DNA from: Gnetum montanum
Taxonomy: Eukaryota; Streptophyta; Gnetopsida; Gnetales; Gnetaceae
NCBI GenBank assembly: GCA_015680685.1
Contig: MNCI01023765.1
Location: forward strand, 345,264 to 409,263
DNA: 64,000 bases
Reading direction: 5' to 3'
Shown: positions 1 through 11,034 of the stretch, piece after piece
Layout: each line of letters begins with the position of its first letter
How positions within the stretch are numbered: the stretch's first letter is position 1
Made by a program: the position numbers and the translations under genes
Notes under the pieces: generated by a model
Told to the model about the DNA's origin: nothing
Seen by the model: the letters and a program-made list of their open reading frames with translations, nothing else
Databases searched by the model: none

Positions 1-790
1 AAGGCCTTGTGCAATTCATTAGATGATAGGGTGGCCAATTAGTTCTCATTTAGCAGGCTAAGGATCATCAACCATTGTTTTTGTGCTAGATTAAGGTCAA
101 GGTTGAGGTCACATGCCATGGATAATGTACAGAGCTCAATTTCAATAGGAAGCATTGGTAATTTACCATATAGTAACTCATAGGGAGAGTAGCCTATAGG
201 GAGTTTCCATGTGGAGCGGTATGCCCAAAGGGCATCATTCAATTTAGTGCTCCAGTCTCACCTAAACTTGCTAATGGTTCTTGTCAATATTTTTGTAATC
301 TCCCTGTTGGTGACTTTGGCTTGACCATTCGCTTGGGGGTGATATGGTGTAGTCAATTTGTGCTCAACCCCTAAGCATTGCATTAATTTTTGAAAAGTCA
401 CACTTGTGAAGTGTGTACCATTATCTGAAATAAGTGCACAGGGCATACCAAACCTATTTATGATTTTTTGTTGAATAAATCATGCAGCTATAGATGATGT
501 ACAATCCTTAACAATAGTTGCTTCTACCCATTTTGTAAGGTAATCAATGGCAATAATAATATAAGCTTTTCCATTGGACATTGGTGTAATTGGCCCCATA
601 AAATCAATTCACCAAATGTCAAAGGGTTCTAAAAGTTGAATCCATTGTTGTAGACCCTCCATTCTAGCAATCATCCCCCCATCATGTTGACAATGCTCAC
701 AAGATTGGATAAAATGATGGATGTCCAAAAAAATGTAGGCCAATAATATCCTGCAAGCAAGATCTTAATGGCTGTTCGTCTCTTAGTGTA
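1..790 (-). pseudogene. Integrase domain of element H (decayed)
   Basis: Short open stretches carry integrase core motifs: AIDYLTKWVEA (around 530-560, first catalytic Asp), SDNGTHF (around 405-425, second Asp) and a downstream HPQANGQ block near 325-345. Further along, WAYRSTWKLPIGYSPYELLYG (1-242 region) is the conserved C-terminal core segment of Athila/Tat integrases. The residue 36 positions after the second Asp, where the catalytic Glu belongs, is Lys (codon AAA at 315-317). Together with stops between the pieces this makes the copy inactive. In the family this enzyme inserts the cDNA into chromosomal DNA. Confidence 0.85.
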
Positions 791-1009
791 ATGACCCCCA
801 CAAGGATCCTCATGAGGGTCTTGGAGAACTTGCAGTTGATCTACATCAGGAACACACCATCAGACCAAGCCATCAAGACATACTTTGTAAAGTTTCCCAT
901 TGATTTCGATAAAATACTTGGCTTGGTGAAGAAACTATTGTTTGTTTTTAGCATCAAACCCTTGTGGTGTTTGTTGTGTAAGGGGATAGATGAGAATGCT
1001 ACTATACGA

Positions 1010-2640
1010 GTTTGTTTCCATGGTTAATTGATTATTCACTACACCTACAAAGAGGAGTTCATATGGGAAATAATTAGAAATTGGATACTCATCCTCTTTG
1101 TTGTTCCATCACAACCGAGATAAATGATCAGCAATTACGTTCTCTATGCCTTTACGATCGATTATCGTAAGATTAAACTCTTGTAAGATTACAAGCCATT
1201 ATATGATGTGAGGGCTTACCATTTTTTTATTCATTAGGAACCTTATTGCACTATGATGTGTGTGTATGAATACCTTATAGCCAAGTTATAGTGCCTCAAT
1301 TTTTCTAGTGTGAACACTACAACCATTAATTCTTTTTCTGTTGTTGTGTAGTTAAGTTGTGTACCAACAATACTTCTACTTGCACAGTGGATATAATAAG
1401 GATGTTTTTGATCATCTAACTATGTAAGTACAGCTCCTAAAGCATAGTTGGATACATCAGTCATTATGTGGAATGGTCTGGACCAGTCAAGAGCTTGTAG
1501 AATAGGTGTTTCTATCAGCTTCTATTTTAAAGTTTGGAAAGCTAGTTCGCATTCCCTGGTCCATTCAAAAGGCATGTCCTCTTTCATTAATTCAACCAAT
1601 GGTTTTGTAACCTTTGAAAAGTTCTCAATAAAGCATCTGTAGTAGCTAGTGTGTCCAAGGAATGATCGGATATCTTTTACAGTTTCTAGTTGACTGGTAA
1701 TGCCTTGGATAACTTTGATCTTTTCAGGGTCTACTGCTATCCCTATTTGTGAGATCTTATGGCTTAATACTATGTCTTGTTGAAGCATTAAATAGATTTT
1801 TTGCTAGTTGAGCCTTAAATTAGTTTCTACACATCATTTTAATACTTGCTCTAACTGGTCCAAGGCTTAATGAAAGTTGGGTCCGTAGGTGGAGAAGTCA
1901 TCCATGAAGATCTCCACACCATTTCCTATCTACTACTGGAATATTCTTAGAACTAATCATTGAAATGTTGTAGGGGCATTGCATAAGCCAAAAAACATTT
2001 GTTTGTATGCAAATGTTCCCCAAGGACTAGTGAACATAGTCTTGGCTTGGTCTTCTGGGTCTATTTGTATCTAGTAGTATCCATTGTACCCATCTAGAAA
2101 ACTATAGTAGCAATGCCATGCAATGGTGTCTAAGACTTGGTCAACGAATGGCAATGGAAAGTGGTCCTTAAATGTTACCATGTTTAGTAGCCTAAAATCT
2201 ATGCACACCCTCCATTTTCCTGCCTTTTTAGGCACAATAACTAAGGGATTAACCCATTTGCTATCATCAATGGGGTAGACGAACCCAACTTTTAGAAGTT
2301 GTTAAATTTCTTCCTTAACTACTTGCTTCAGCTTTGGGTTCAATCACCTCTACGGTTATCTTCGAGGCTTCATGGAGGGGTCAGTGTAAATTCTATGTTG
2401 GCATATCCTAGGATCTATTCTAGTTAATTTAGGATATGACCAAGTGAAGGCTTTTGATCATTTATTTATCACATTTAGTAGTCTTTCTTTTTGTTGAGGA
2501 TCAAGCTTCACATTAATAATTATCGGTTTTCCATTTTTAAGAAATGTGAATTCCATACCAGTGGGCAGTGGTTTTAGCTCAAGGGGCTCTTGCTTAAACT
2601 TATCAGGGATTTACAACTTTTCCTAGTTGATATTCTCAAG
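1010..2640 (-). pseudogene. Reverse transcriptase and RNase H region of element H (decayed)
   Basis: The RT catalytic signature appears as FMDDF at about 1894-1908 in the context VEIFMDDF, the Athila/Tat form of YxDD. The RT-RNase H connection is readable at 1522-1788 with FLGHTSYYRCFI and PFEWTRECELAF, matching the usual FLGHAGFYRRFI and F.W...C..AF blocks. RNase H similarity continues to about 1010, although many stops break the frame. The RT N-terminal part lies between about 1900 and 2640. No single open frame covers the enzyme. Domain order and motifs make the call secure; exact edges are approximate. Confidence 0.8.
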
Positions 2641-2832
2641 GTTAAGACTTGGAAGTTGGTGATGGACTTGCTCTAATGTATCTATGCTATCGATGTAAGT
2701 GCAAGTCAAACGCTCAGTTGATTCCATGCATATAGTTGAACTACTCTCTTGATTAGCTGTTAGCCACTAGGTGCCTTCTTGTCTTGTGGCTACTGCATAC
2801 AGGCATCTTTGTATATCAGTCACTTGTGCACA

Positions 2833-3384
2833 CTAGTTGCATGCAAGCAATGTTAAACATTGTACAAACCATGACTTCTGCATGCAATTACACCCTGTGT
2901 TACTGTATGGGATGCATGGATCTTTCTTCTTCTCAATCTTTCCAAATGTATTTTCTTTTGATATTTCCAAGGAAAGATTGTAGATTCCTTGGTGCACGTC
3001 AACTGTGTTTAGCCATGCTCTTCCCATTATGATTGGGAAGTCCCCCTTACTATTGTTCACTTGAATCACTAGGAAGTCAACTGGATATGACCACCCACAA
3101 ATAGTGGTGACAATGTCCTCCACTAGTCCCATCAGGACAATGATGGATTGGTCAGCCAACACTAAATGAATGTTACTCTTTTTTAGTGGAGGTGGGTTCT
3201 AGGCCTTGTACATTTCTTGAGAAATTAGGTTGATACCAGAACCTGAATCCAAAAGATCCTTACATAGTTCATTTTCAGTGATTTGTAGATATATCAGAGG
3301 ACTCCCAAGATGAGAGAATTTCCTAGGAAGATGACAAGCTTTTATCCAATTGCTGACATCATGAGTTAACATGACCATATGCAT
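2833..3384 (-). pseudogene. Aspartic protease of element H
   Basis: Two same-strand open pieces (3199-3384 and 2833-3162) sit a short distance apart. The first ends with the active-site block LLDSGSGINLIS, where Athila/Tat proteases usually have a D-x-G-A-S-I-N-L pattern. The second carries the flap and C-terminal block: GLVEDIVTTICGW, PVDFLVIQV and PIIMGRAWL, the last matching the conserved P-I-I-L-G-R-P-F/W-L motif. The same region in N1 (7814-8437) is alignable residue by residue, confirming the family. The role is polyprotein processing. Stops between the pieces make it a pseudogene. Confidence 0.85.
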
Positions 3385-5067
3385 TTAGCGTGGTTTTTGG
3401 GTTGAAAGGAGCTCTAAAGCTTCAAGTGATAGTGAGGCGGTTGAAGAATCAACCACTTGTGGTTGTAAGGGCTTAGTTGGACTATTGGTTTTAAGGAAAG
3501 GTCTTTTCTTCATGCGGTTGTTAGAACTAATAGTAGCTTGAGGGTTAATAGCCCTTGTGGTGTTACATTGCTGCAGTTGGGTAGGGATTTCACCCTGCAT
3601 AGTTGGAGCAAGTGGTAATGGAGTTAAGGGTGGAAGAGGTGTAGACAGATGAGAAGGATGGTATGTTTGTGGAACATCACCCCTAGGAGAAGGAGTCCTA
3701 TAGTACTCATAGGCTTGGTAGTGAGGTTGAGGAGTGACGTGACTAGTAGAGTCATGTGGAGAGACTGGCTGCTACACATAATAACCATATGAGTTAGGTT
3801 GCTGGTAAGGATACTATTGCCTTGGTGGTGGCATTCCTCATGATTGTGGGTACTACCATTGTTGATACTACTCGATTAGTTGTGATGGAGTTCCACTTGG
3901 GTAATATGTTAAGGGTTGGTGAAATTTTCTAGAGTTACCTTGAGGATAAGGTAACCTTTGGGGTGTTTGCCTTTTGTTTAATCGTGGGTTGAGTGCATAC
4001 ATCCCATAATCCTGCAGATGTGAGATTACAGGGCAACATCCCTTAAGATGGTCATATTGGCATATCTCGCATCCATTATCATTGCCTATATCCGAATCCA
4101 CAACCTCTTTGATGATGGCAACTTTGTCCTTACCCTTGTTACGTGCATGTTCAATTTCTCTCTTTTTTCTTTTTTCACAATCACTACTTTTCTCTCTAGA
4201 CTCCTCTACTATTTTAAGAATGGTTTGAAATCTATTATTTAGGGAATCCCACATTTGGTCTACCTTTGCTGATACTTCTGATGCTAATTTTGGGATAGGC
4301 AAGGTTTTCCTATTCACCATCTCTTTGAGTGATGACTCTTCTTCATCCTCACAGAATCTTACTCCCTTCTTTTGGAAGGAAGATCTCTATTATATTCCAC
4401 TACACTCTCTCTTTTCCTTAGCTCACCTTCTTCTTTAGCAACTTGCTTCAATAATCTTTGAACTTAATGAGCCCAAAGTTTAGATAGCCTCCCTTGGGCA
4501 TACATCCCAAGGGTTCTTCATGTTTCATGCCTAAGCCCATCTACGAGATGGCATAGTTGATCCCTCTGCAAATAACCATGGCCAAGATAACAATGTAACA
4601 GTGCATAATATTGGCCCATGGTAGAATCCAAGGGTTCATGTCCTCCTTGTTTCCAACCTTGGATTTGCTTTCATAGGTTGGACACTCGAGAGAACATTTG
4701 GTACTTATCGTTGAACAATTCTAACATGGTACTCCACCTACGAATGGATTCTGGTTCTAAGGACCAGTACCAACTCTTTGTTTCTTTAACTAGTATTTGT
4801 GGGAACAACTTAAGTTTGTGCCATTCACTTTGTATGTTTTGTAAGGCACATGCATCATGAAATGCTTGTAGATGATTTTGAGGATCAGTGTTGTACCCTC
4901 CTTCAAATTGTGGGATGTTGTTCATGCCTAATCTGTTGATCCTAATATCCTTTTGGTGCCTTGTTGGGATCTTAATGGCCTCAGTTATGTCTAGCATACT
5001 TCAAGTAGCGAGTAGGGGTTCATCGTGATCGTCTCGTTTATGGTGTCTATGATGCCTATGTTGTTTC
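3385..5067 (-). pseudogene. Gag of element H, with variant zinc knuckle
   Basis: The capsid-type part at 4671-4997 reads MNNIPQFEGGYNTDPQNHLQ, then WHKLKLFP and KSWYWSLEPESI, the retrotransposon gag pattern (F.G...P..H...F, then L.LFP..L...A..W). Downstream at 3868-4320 there is a basic, Lys/Glu-rich stretch and then CEICQYDHLKGCCP, a C-x2-C-x3-H-x4-C knuckle one residue shorter than the canonical C-x2-C-x4-H-x4-C. The stretch 3385-3600 links to the protease in the same broad frame. Gag forms the particle and binds RNA. N1 at 9451-10005 is a near copy. Confidence 0.85.
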
Positions 5068-5072
5068 CTACT
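5068..5072. repeat. Target site duplication CTACT, left copy (N1)
   Basis: CTACT lies directly before the left LTR terminus of N1 and recurs exactly at 11845-11849 directly after the right LTR terminus. Five bases is the usual Ty3/gypsy duplication size. Both flanks then continue into sequence homologous to one uninterrupted stretch in N1 itself. Confidence 0.88.
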
Positions 5073-5912
5073 TCATGAGTGGCCAGGTACACTTACACTC
5101 AACCATATGAATACGAGCATAGCACATGCGATCCAGTCGAACTCCACAAACTAAGTGCCTACATGCCTCATCGAACACTTAAGGTTGATTATTCATTATC
5201 TTCCTAGACTTACTTGTAGTTGTCATGGTGTATGGTTAAGTAAGTTTGAGGTATATGATTTTTATATCTTTTCGGTTTTATCTCCTATGCTGATAAGGTG
5301 AAGGGTGAAGAGACTAATTACTAACTTTAACTAACTAACTAAGTCTTAATTAACCTAGGGTCAGCATCTGTTCCGACTTATCGTTCACATCGTAAACCAA
5401 TGCAACCTTGGTTACCAAATGCTAATCGTTGCTAGGATCACCAATCGTAACGCACGTGCTCAAAGTGGTCGTACTAAGGCACTTAACTAGGAGAGAAGGG
5501 TTGAGAGAGATTTAATTACTAATAAAGCATTTAAATGGTAAATTATAAATAATAATAAATAAAGTCCTAATTAGCCTATTCCAAGCACTGCAGGGTTTAT
5601 CCAAGAAGTTCGTCTTTATTTCCATACACAAACATGTGTTCAGGTACAAAATTTGCTTGAATAAAGATCCGTTTACTTTGGAGCTCCTACTATGGGCACA
5701 TGGAAAATATTCTATCTCTGGAGAGGTAAACCTGCCAGAGTTTTGCTAAGGGTCTAGATCTAGATGAGAAACAAAGGGAGAGCTGCCTCTTATTTATAGA
5801 CTTGGCAGTGGACTATGATATCATGTATGTGATATCACGGGGGATGATGTGATATTGCATACGCGATATCACGTGGGATGCGATATTGCATGGGCCACGA
5901 TATCACGTCTGC
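5073..5912 (-). repeat. 3' LTR of N1
   Basis: It is collinear with the 5' LTR at 11035-11844 over its whole length, including the terminal heptamer region, the U5-like start shared in plus orientation (GAGTGGC.AGGTAC), the TATAAATA box and the U3 end with repeated GATATC palindromes. By eye it differs from the 5' LTR by many scattered substitutions, mostly transitions, so the insertion is not recent. The U3 end near 5912 runs directly into the inverted copy described separately. Confidence 0.85.
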
Positions 5913-6108
5913 TACAATATCGCATCCCACGTGATATCGCGTATGCAATATCACATCATCCCCCGTGATATCACATACATGATATCATAGTCCACTGCCA
6001 AGTCTATAAATAAGAGGCAGCTCTCCCTTTGTTTCTCATCTAGATCTAGACCCTTAGCAAAACTCTGGCAGTTTTACCTCTCCAGAGATAGAATATTTTC
6101 CATGTGCC
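5695..6108. repeat. Large inverted repeat in the N1 LTR, abutting an assembly gap
   Basis: Bases 5695-5888 are the reverse complement of 5915-6108, with a 26-base spacer (5889-5914). I found one mismatch in 194 positions (C at about 5730 against the T pairing partner at about 6073). The right arm ends at the last base before the N run. LTR copies elsewhere in the window differ from this sequence far more than the arms differ from each other. Confidence 0.95.
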
Positions 6109-6969
6109 NNNNNNNNNNNNNNNNNNNNNNNNNNNNNNNNNNNNNNNNNNNNNNNNNNNNNNNNNNNNNNNNNNNNNNNNNNNNNNNNNNNNNNNNNNNN
6201 NNNNNNNNNNNNNNNNNNNNNNNNNNNNNNNNNNNNNNNNNNNNNNNNNNNNNNNNNNNNNNNNNNNNNNNNNNNNNNNNNNNNNNNNNNNNNNNNNNNN
6301 NNNNNNNNNNNNNNNNNNNNNNNNNNNNNNNNNNNNNNNNNNNNNNNNNNNNNNNNNNNNNNNNNNNNNNNNNNNNNNNNNNNNNNNNNNNNNNNNNNNN
6401 NNNNNNNNNNNNNNNNNNNNNNNNNNNNNNNNNNNNNNNNNNNNNNNNNNNNNNNNNNNNNNNNNNNNNNNNNNNNNNNNNNNNNNNNNNNNNNNNNNNN
6501 NNNNNNNNNNNNNNNNNNNNNNNNNNNNNNNNNNNNNNNNNNNNNNNNNNNNNNNNNNNNNNNNNNNNNNNNNNNNNNNNNNNNNNNNNNNNNNNNNNNN
6601 NNNNNNNNNNNNNNNNNNNNNNNNNNNNNNNNNNNNNNNNNNNNNNNNNNNNNNNNNNNNNNNNNNNNNNNNNNNNNNNNNNNNNNNNNNNNNNNNNNNN
6701 NNNNNNNNNNNNNNNNNNNNNNNNNNNNNNNNNNNNNNNNNNNNNNNNNNNNNNNNNNNNNNNNNNNNNNNNNNNNNNNNNNNNNNNNNNNNNNNNNNNN
6801 NNNNNNNNNNNNNNNNNNNNNNNNNNNNNNNNNNNNNNNNNNNNNNNNNNNNNNNNNNNNNNNNNNNNNNNNNNNNNNNNNNNNNNNNNNNNNNNNNNNN
6901 NNNNNNNNNNNNNNNNNNNNNNNNNNNNNNNNNNNNNNNNNNNNNNNNNNNNNNNNNNNNNNNNNNNNN
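6109..6969. other. Assembly gap (861 N)
   Basis: This is a run of undetermined bases. The left edge coincides with the end of the inverted repeat. Open frames predicted across it are artefacts of N translation. Confidence 0.99.
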
Positions 6970-7813
6970 TTTTGTTTTTTGTTTGTTTGTTTTATGTGTT
7001 TATATGTGAGAACCACACCATGCAAAGACTTTGTTATTTTTATTTGCTTAGCTTCTCGATAATTGGGTAACGTCGAAGAGGTAGGAAAACTTAAGAAGAA
7101 AACATCCAAGCACCCAAGAGAATGGCCAAACACAAATGCATCAAGTTCCCTTGAAGTCACACCCTTTTCAAGCCTTGAGTCCTTCCTTAGTTTGAGAAAT
7201 GCCTAGTCATCGATTCGTTATAGTTCATATTTAGAAAGGGATTGTACATTTCCAAGTCGAGAGAGACCATAGAAATTCATGGATGGATGGATGAAGTGAA
7301 CTCATTGCCTACCATATCAAAAGAACCATACCTTAGTATTAACATTATAACTTAAAGGTAAAAACCAAACATTAGCAATCAAGAGAAAATAGTTCATACC
7401 ATCATGAAGAACACTTATTGGGTGACAGACTTACAAGATGGATAACACACACACACACACACACAAAATTAAAAAGTATGAACGATGTTGTAAAATAAAA
7501 ACAAGGAAAGTTAAAGAAATTTGTAAAACAAAAATGTGAAACAAAAAGGTGTAAAAAGAAATGTGTAAAACAAAAATGTGTAAAAAAAAGTGTAAAACAA
7601 AAATGTGTAAGAAAAAAACATGTAAAACAAAAATGTGTAAAACAAAAACTTGTAAAACCTAAATGTTTAAGACAAAAATGTGTAAAACAAAAATGTGTAA
7701 AATAAAAATGTGGAAAACAAAAATGTGTAAAACAAAAATTAAAAAGAACTAAGGGCCCCAAATGGTTAGCATAGGTGGCCATCTCCCCCATGACTAAATG
7801 GAAAGGGAGAGAT
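6970..7813. repeat. Non-coding stretch of N1 with (AC)n and a 15-bp minisatellite
   Basis: No gene is recognisable. An AC dinucleotide run lies at 7445-7465. From about 7495 to 7745 the plus strand repeats a unit close to TGTAAAACAAAAATG, with slippage variants. Because the unit is 15 bp, the minus strand reads as an open frame of CFTHF-like pentapeptides, which I regard as a by-product. It lies where an intact element would have pol and the 3' untranslated region. Confidence 0.8.
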
Positions 7814-8620
7814 CTAAAATAAGGAGCGTCTATTTGAAGTTCTTAGAAGTGTCCAACTTTTCCTAATTGATGTTCTTAGATTAAGGGGTGGAAGTTGGTG
7901 AAGCTCATATTCCAATGTGTCTATGCCTTCGTTACGAGCATGGGTTGTTTCCCTAGTTTGTTCCATGCATGTTGATGGGTTGCTCTTTCTAGTAGCTGTC
8001 AACCACGGGGTGTCCACGACTTGTGTGGTTGCTACATATAGACACCTTTGTATCTGTGTTTCTTGGGCACACCAGTTGCATGGGAGGGATGCTGGGCATT
8101 CCTCCATGTCATCACCCTCTAAGTCACTATATGTAATGCATGGAACTTTCTTCTTCTCAATATTTCCATAAATGTTTACCTTAGATATTTCCAAGGAAAG
8201 ATTACGGATCCCTAGGCATGCGTCTATTGTACTTAGCCATGCCCTTCCCATTATAATTGGAAAGTCCCCTTCATTGTTGTTAACTTCTATCACCAGGAAA
8301 TCAGCTGGGTATGACCAACCACACACAGTTGTAATAATGTTCTCCACCAATCCCAAGGGAATGGTGATGGACTGGTTAGCCAACTCTAGTTGAATATTTC
8401 TCTTCTTGAGTTGGGACAGGTTCCAGGCTTGATACATTTCTCGTGATATTAAGTTGACTTTGGAGCCTAAGTCAAGAAGAGCCTTATGTGGTTTGTTCCC
8501 GGTGACCTAGAGGTAGATTAAGGGACTTTCAGGGTCAAATATTTTCCTGGGAAGGTGGCCTGCCTTGATCCAGTCTGTTATAGTATTGTTAACATAACTA
8601 TATGCATTAAGCTCTGTTGT
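7814..8620 (-). pseudogene. Aspartic protease of N1
   Basis: The open stretch 7814-8437 matches the H protease: GLVENIITTVCGWSYP, ADFLVIEV and PIIMGRAWLSTID. The active-site half continues to about 8620 but is interrupted by stops, since the tract equivalent to the H LLDSGSG block no longer reads open. Homology to H ends abruptly at about 7850, so the rest of pol is missing. Gag lies immediately upstream on the same strand. Confidence 0.85.
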
Positions 8621-10005
8621 TGGACTGAAGGGTGCTCTGAAGCCGTATGTGTTGCAGAGGCATGTATAGACTCAATTGCTTGTGGTTTTGAGAGCTTGTT
8701 TGGGCTTTTGGTTTTGAAGAAAGGTCTTCTCTTTTTTTGGTTGTTAGAACTAGCAGTGGGTTGAATGGTTATGACTCCCGTAGTGTTATGTTGCTACAGT
8801 TGAGTGGGGAGTTCCCCTTGCATTGTTGGAGTAGGAGGTATGGGAACTACTGATGGAAGAGGTGCAAATGGATTAGGAGGATGGTATGGATATGGAGTAT
8901 CTCCTGAAGGAGAAGGAGTCCTTCTAAAGTACTCCCAAACTTAGTAGTGACATTGGGGAGTTGTGTGACCTATGGAGTCACTTGGAGAAATCAGCTGTTG
9001 CACGTAGTATCCATATGGGTTTGGTTGTCGGTAAGGGTACTATTGTTTCAGTGATGGCATCCCCCATGACTATGGGTATTGCCACTGATGATGTTTTCTG
9101 ATGGGTTGTGGTGGAGTTCCACTTGTATAATATGTTAATGGTTGGTGGAACTATCTTGGGTTACCTTGGGNTTCTTGTTGTTGTCACTACTTCATTCCTC
9201 CTTAGACTCCTCTACAATCTTTAGGAAAATTTCAATTTTACTGTCTAAGGAACTCCATACTTCATCTACCTTAGCTAATACTTCTATTGTTAGCTTTTGA
9301 AGTGGCAAGGTTTTTTCTGTTCACCAACTCTTTGAGTGGTGACTCATCCTCTTCATTGCAAAATCTCACTCCCTTCTTTCGAAGAGAGGGATCAAAGTTA
9401 TATTCTTGCACACTTTCTCTTTTTTGTAGCTCCCCTTCTTCTTTGGCTACTTATTCCAACAATTGATGAATCTCATGGGATCTAAGTTTTGATAGTCTCC
9501 CTTGGGCATAAGTCCCAAGGGTTCTCCTAGTTTCATACCTTAGCCCAACTACGATGTGGCGAAGTTGATCCTGTTGTGTGTAACCATGGCCTGGGCAATG
9601 ATGTAACAATGCATAGTAGTAGCCCATGGCAGCATCTAAGGGTTCATGAGTACCTTGCTTCCATCCTTGGATCTGCTTACGCAAATTAGACACTCTGGAG
9701 TACGTTTGATATTTATCGTTGAAGAGTTCTAACATCGTACTCCACCACCTAATGGTTTTTGGTTCTAAGGACCAGTACCAACTCTTTGCTTCCTTTATGA
9801 GTGTCCTAGGAAAGAACTTTAGTTTTTTCCACTCATTTTCTATGTTTTGCAAGGCACAAGCATCATGGAATGCCTGTAAATGATTTTGTGGATCAGCGTT
9901 GTATCCCCCTTCAAATCGTGGGATGTTATTCATATCCAATCTCCTGATCCGACTATATTTTTTATGCCTTGTTGGTATTCTTAGTGCCTTCATGATATTT
10001 AGCAT
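8621..10005 (-). pseudogene. Gag of N1
   Basis: The best preserved capsid-like segment in the window is 9451-10005 (184 codons): NNIPRFEGGYNADPQNHLQ, WKKLKFFPRTL, KSWYWSLEPKTIRWW, LRKQIQGWKQGTHEPLDAA and a C-terminal helix-rich part. This is the Ty3/gypsy Retrotrans_gag pattern. Downstream the frame decays. A single N at 9171 marks a spot where about 230 bp present in H (zinc knuckle region, about 3946-4172) are absent. Gag of element E (25742-25954) is a relative, sharing LRKQIQ.WKQG.HEPLD. Confidence 0.88.
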
Positions 10006-10533
10006 ACTTCAGGTGGAAAGTAGGGGTTTGTCATGATCATCTCCTTCATGAAATCTATGATGTGTACATTGTTCCCTACTTTTCGTTCTTTCATGCCCTT
10101 TTCCTCTCTCTCGACTCTCTTGTCGAGGTCTCTCATTTCGCTTACATCTATCCTCATCGCTATGCTCTTTATGACTTCACCCTCATGTGGAAGGAGAGGG
10201 TGAATGATGTGATGAAGGGTAAGAAGAAGGAGAACCATCACCATGATGATGTTTCCTACCTTCTCTTTTGTGGCCTCGGCCCTAATCGTGATGATGATCT
10301 GAGTGCCCATCGTTGTCATGTGTTGTTGTTCCCTCAATGAATAGTTGGTGTGCATGAGGATCAGAACTAGGGTTGTGTATCATGGAGCATAGGTTTTGAT
10401 ACCCCACCTCCTCACTATCGTTAGGAGGGGGAACATCATTTGATGGAGAACCCGTTATAAGTGGTTCACCATCTCCAGTTTCACTTAGGATGTGCGAGAC
10501 CTCTTTGCCCTTCAACAGTGTATGGTGGCTCTC

Positions 10534-10890
10534 CTACCTTGAGTCCCTTATACATTGTGTGGATGTGGGATGGTAATCCCTTGTGTCAAAATTTCCTATA
10601 ACGTATTCAGCATAGAACTGAGTCATGTCGATCTGTGCCAAAGCACGGAGGAGCATGTTAGGGACTACACAATCTAGAGGTAGCACTATGTTACCTTGCA
10701 AGTCTCTCCAACGCATATGTTCATCTTGATGGAGGATAAAAGTAAAATTAGGTATATACTCATCAGGATGAGTATATACCATCCTATATTTTTGAGGAAC
10801 TGGTTGATTTTGGTTATGTGTTTTAGACTGCCGACTGTTTCTAGCATGATCCCTAGGTGAAGTGCTCTTATGAGAAGAAGAAGAAGACAT
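10534..10890 (-). pseudogene. N1 gag leader ORF (N-terminal polyprotein segment)
   Basis: A 118-codon frame starts with a Ser-rich MSSSSSHKS and continues with HPDEYIPNFTFILHQDEH, MRWRDLQGNIVLP and IDMTQFYAEY. It lies between the PBS/leader and the capsid-like segment. The corresponding piece of H is at 12360-12618, where DLGGNIVLPLDH and PNFTFILH are still readable, so the segment is conserved between the two elements. I do not recognise a defined function. It could be the N-terminus of the gag polyprotein or a separate small ORF. The sequence 10005-10534 between it and gag is Met/charge-rich and frame-shifted. Confidence 0.6.
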
Positions 10891-11015
10891 TGTGTGTTAT
10901 TCGGTGTGCTATTTAACCATTATATAATTTTTAGTTTAATTAATCCTAAGGGTTTGTTTAAGCTCCCAAAGATGTGAGTGATCTCCTATGTTCTACTTAG
11001 TGCACAAACACTTGG

Positions 11016-11033
11016 TCCCTGGCAATGGCGCCA
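11016..11033 (-). promoter_or_regulatory. Primer binding site of N1 (tRNA-Asp type)
   Basis: Just inside the 5' LTR (one base apart) the minus strand reads TGGCGCCATTGCCAGGGA. It differs at only a few positions from TGGCGCCGTTGCCGGGGA, the sequence complementary to the plant tRNA-Asp 3' end used by Athila and many Tat elements. Confidence 0.9.
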
Positions 11034-11034
11034 A

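Noticed and set aside
6054-7160. Open frames of 300-368 codons spanning the N run
   Set aside because: They consist almost wholly of undetermined residues; they exist only because N does not create stops.
10062-10340. Plus-strand 92-codon frame opposite N1 gag leader
   Set aside because: It is a shadow of the minus-strand element sequence, not conserved in H at the homologous place.
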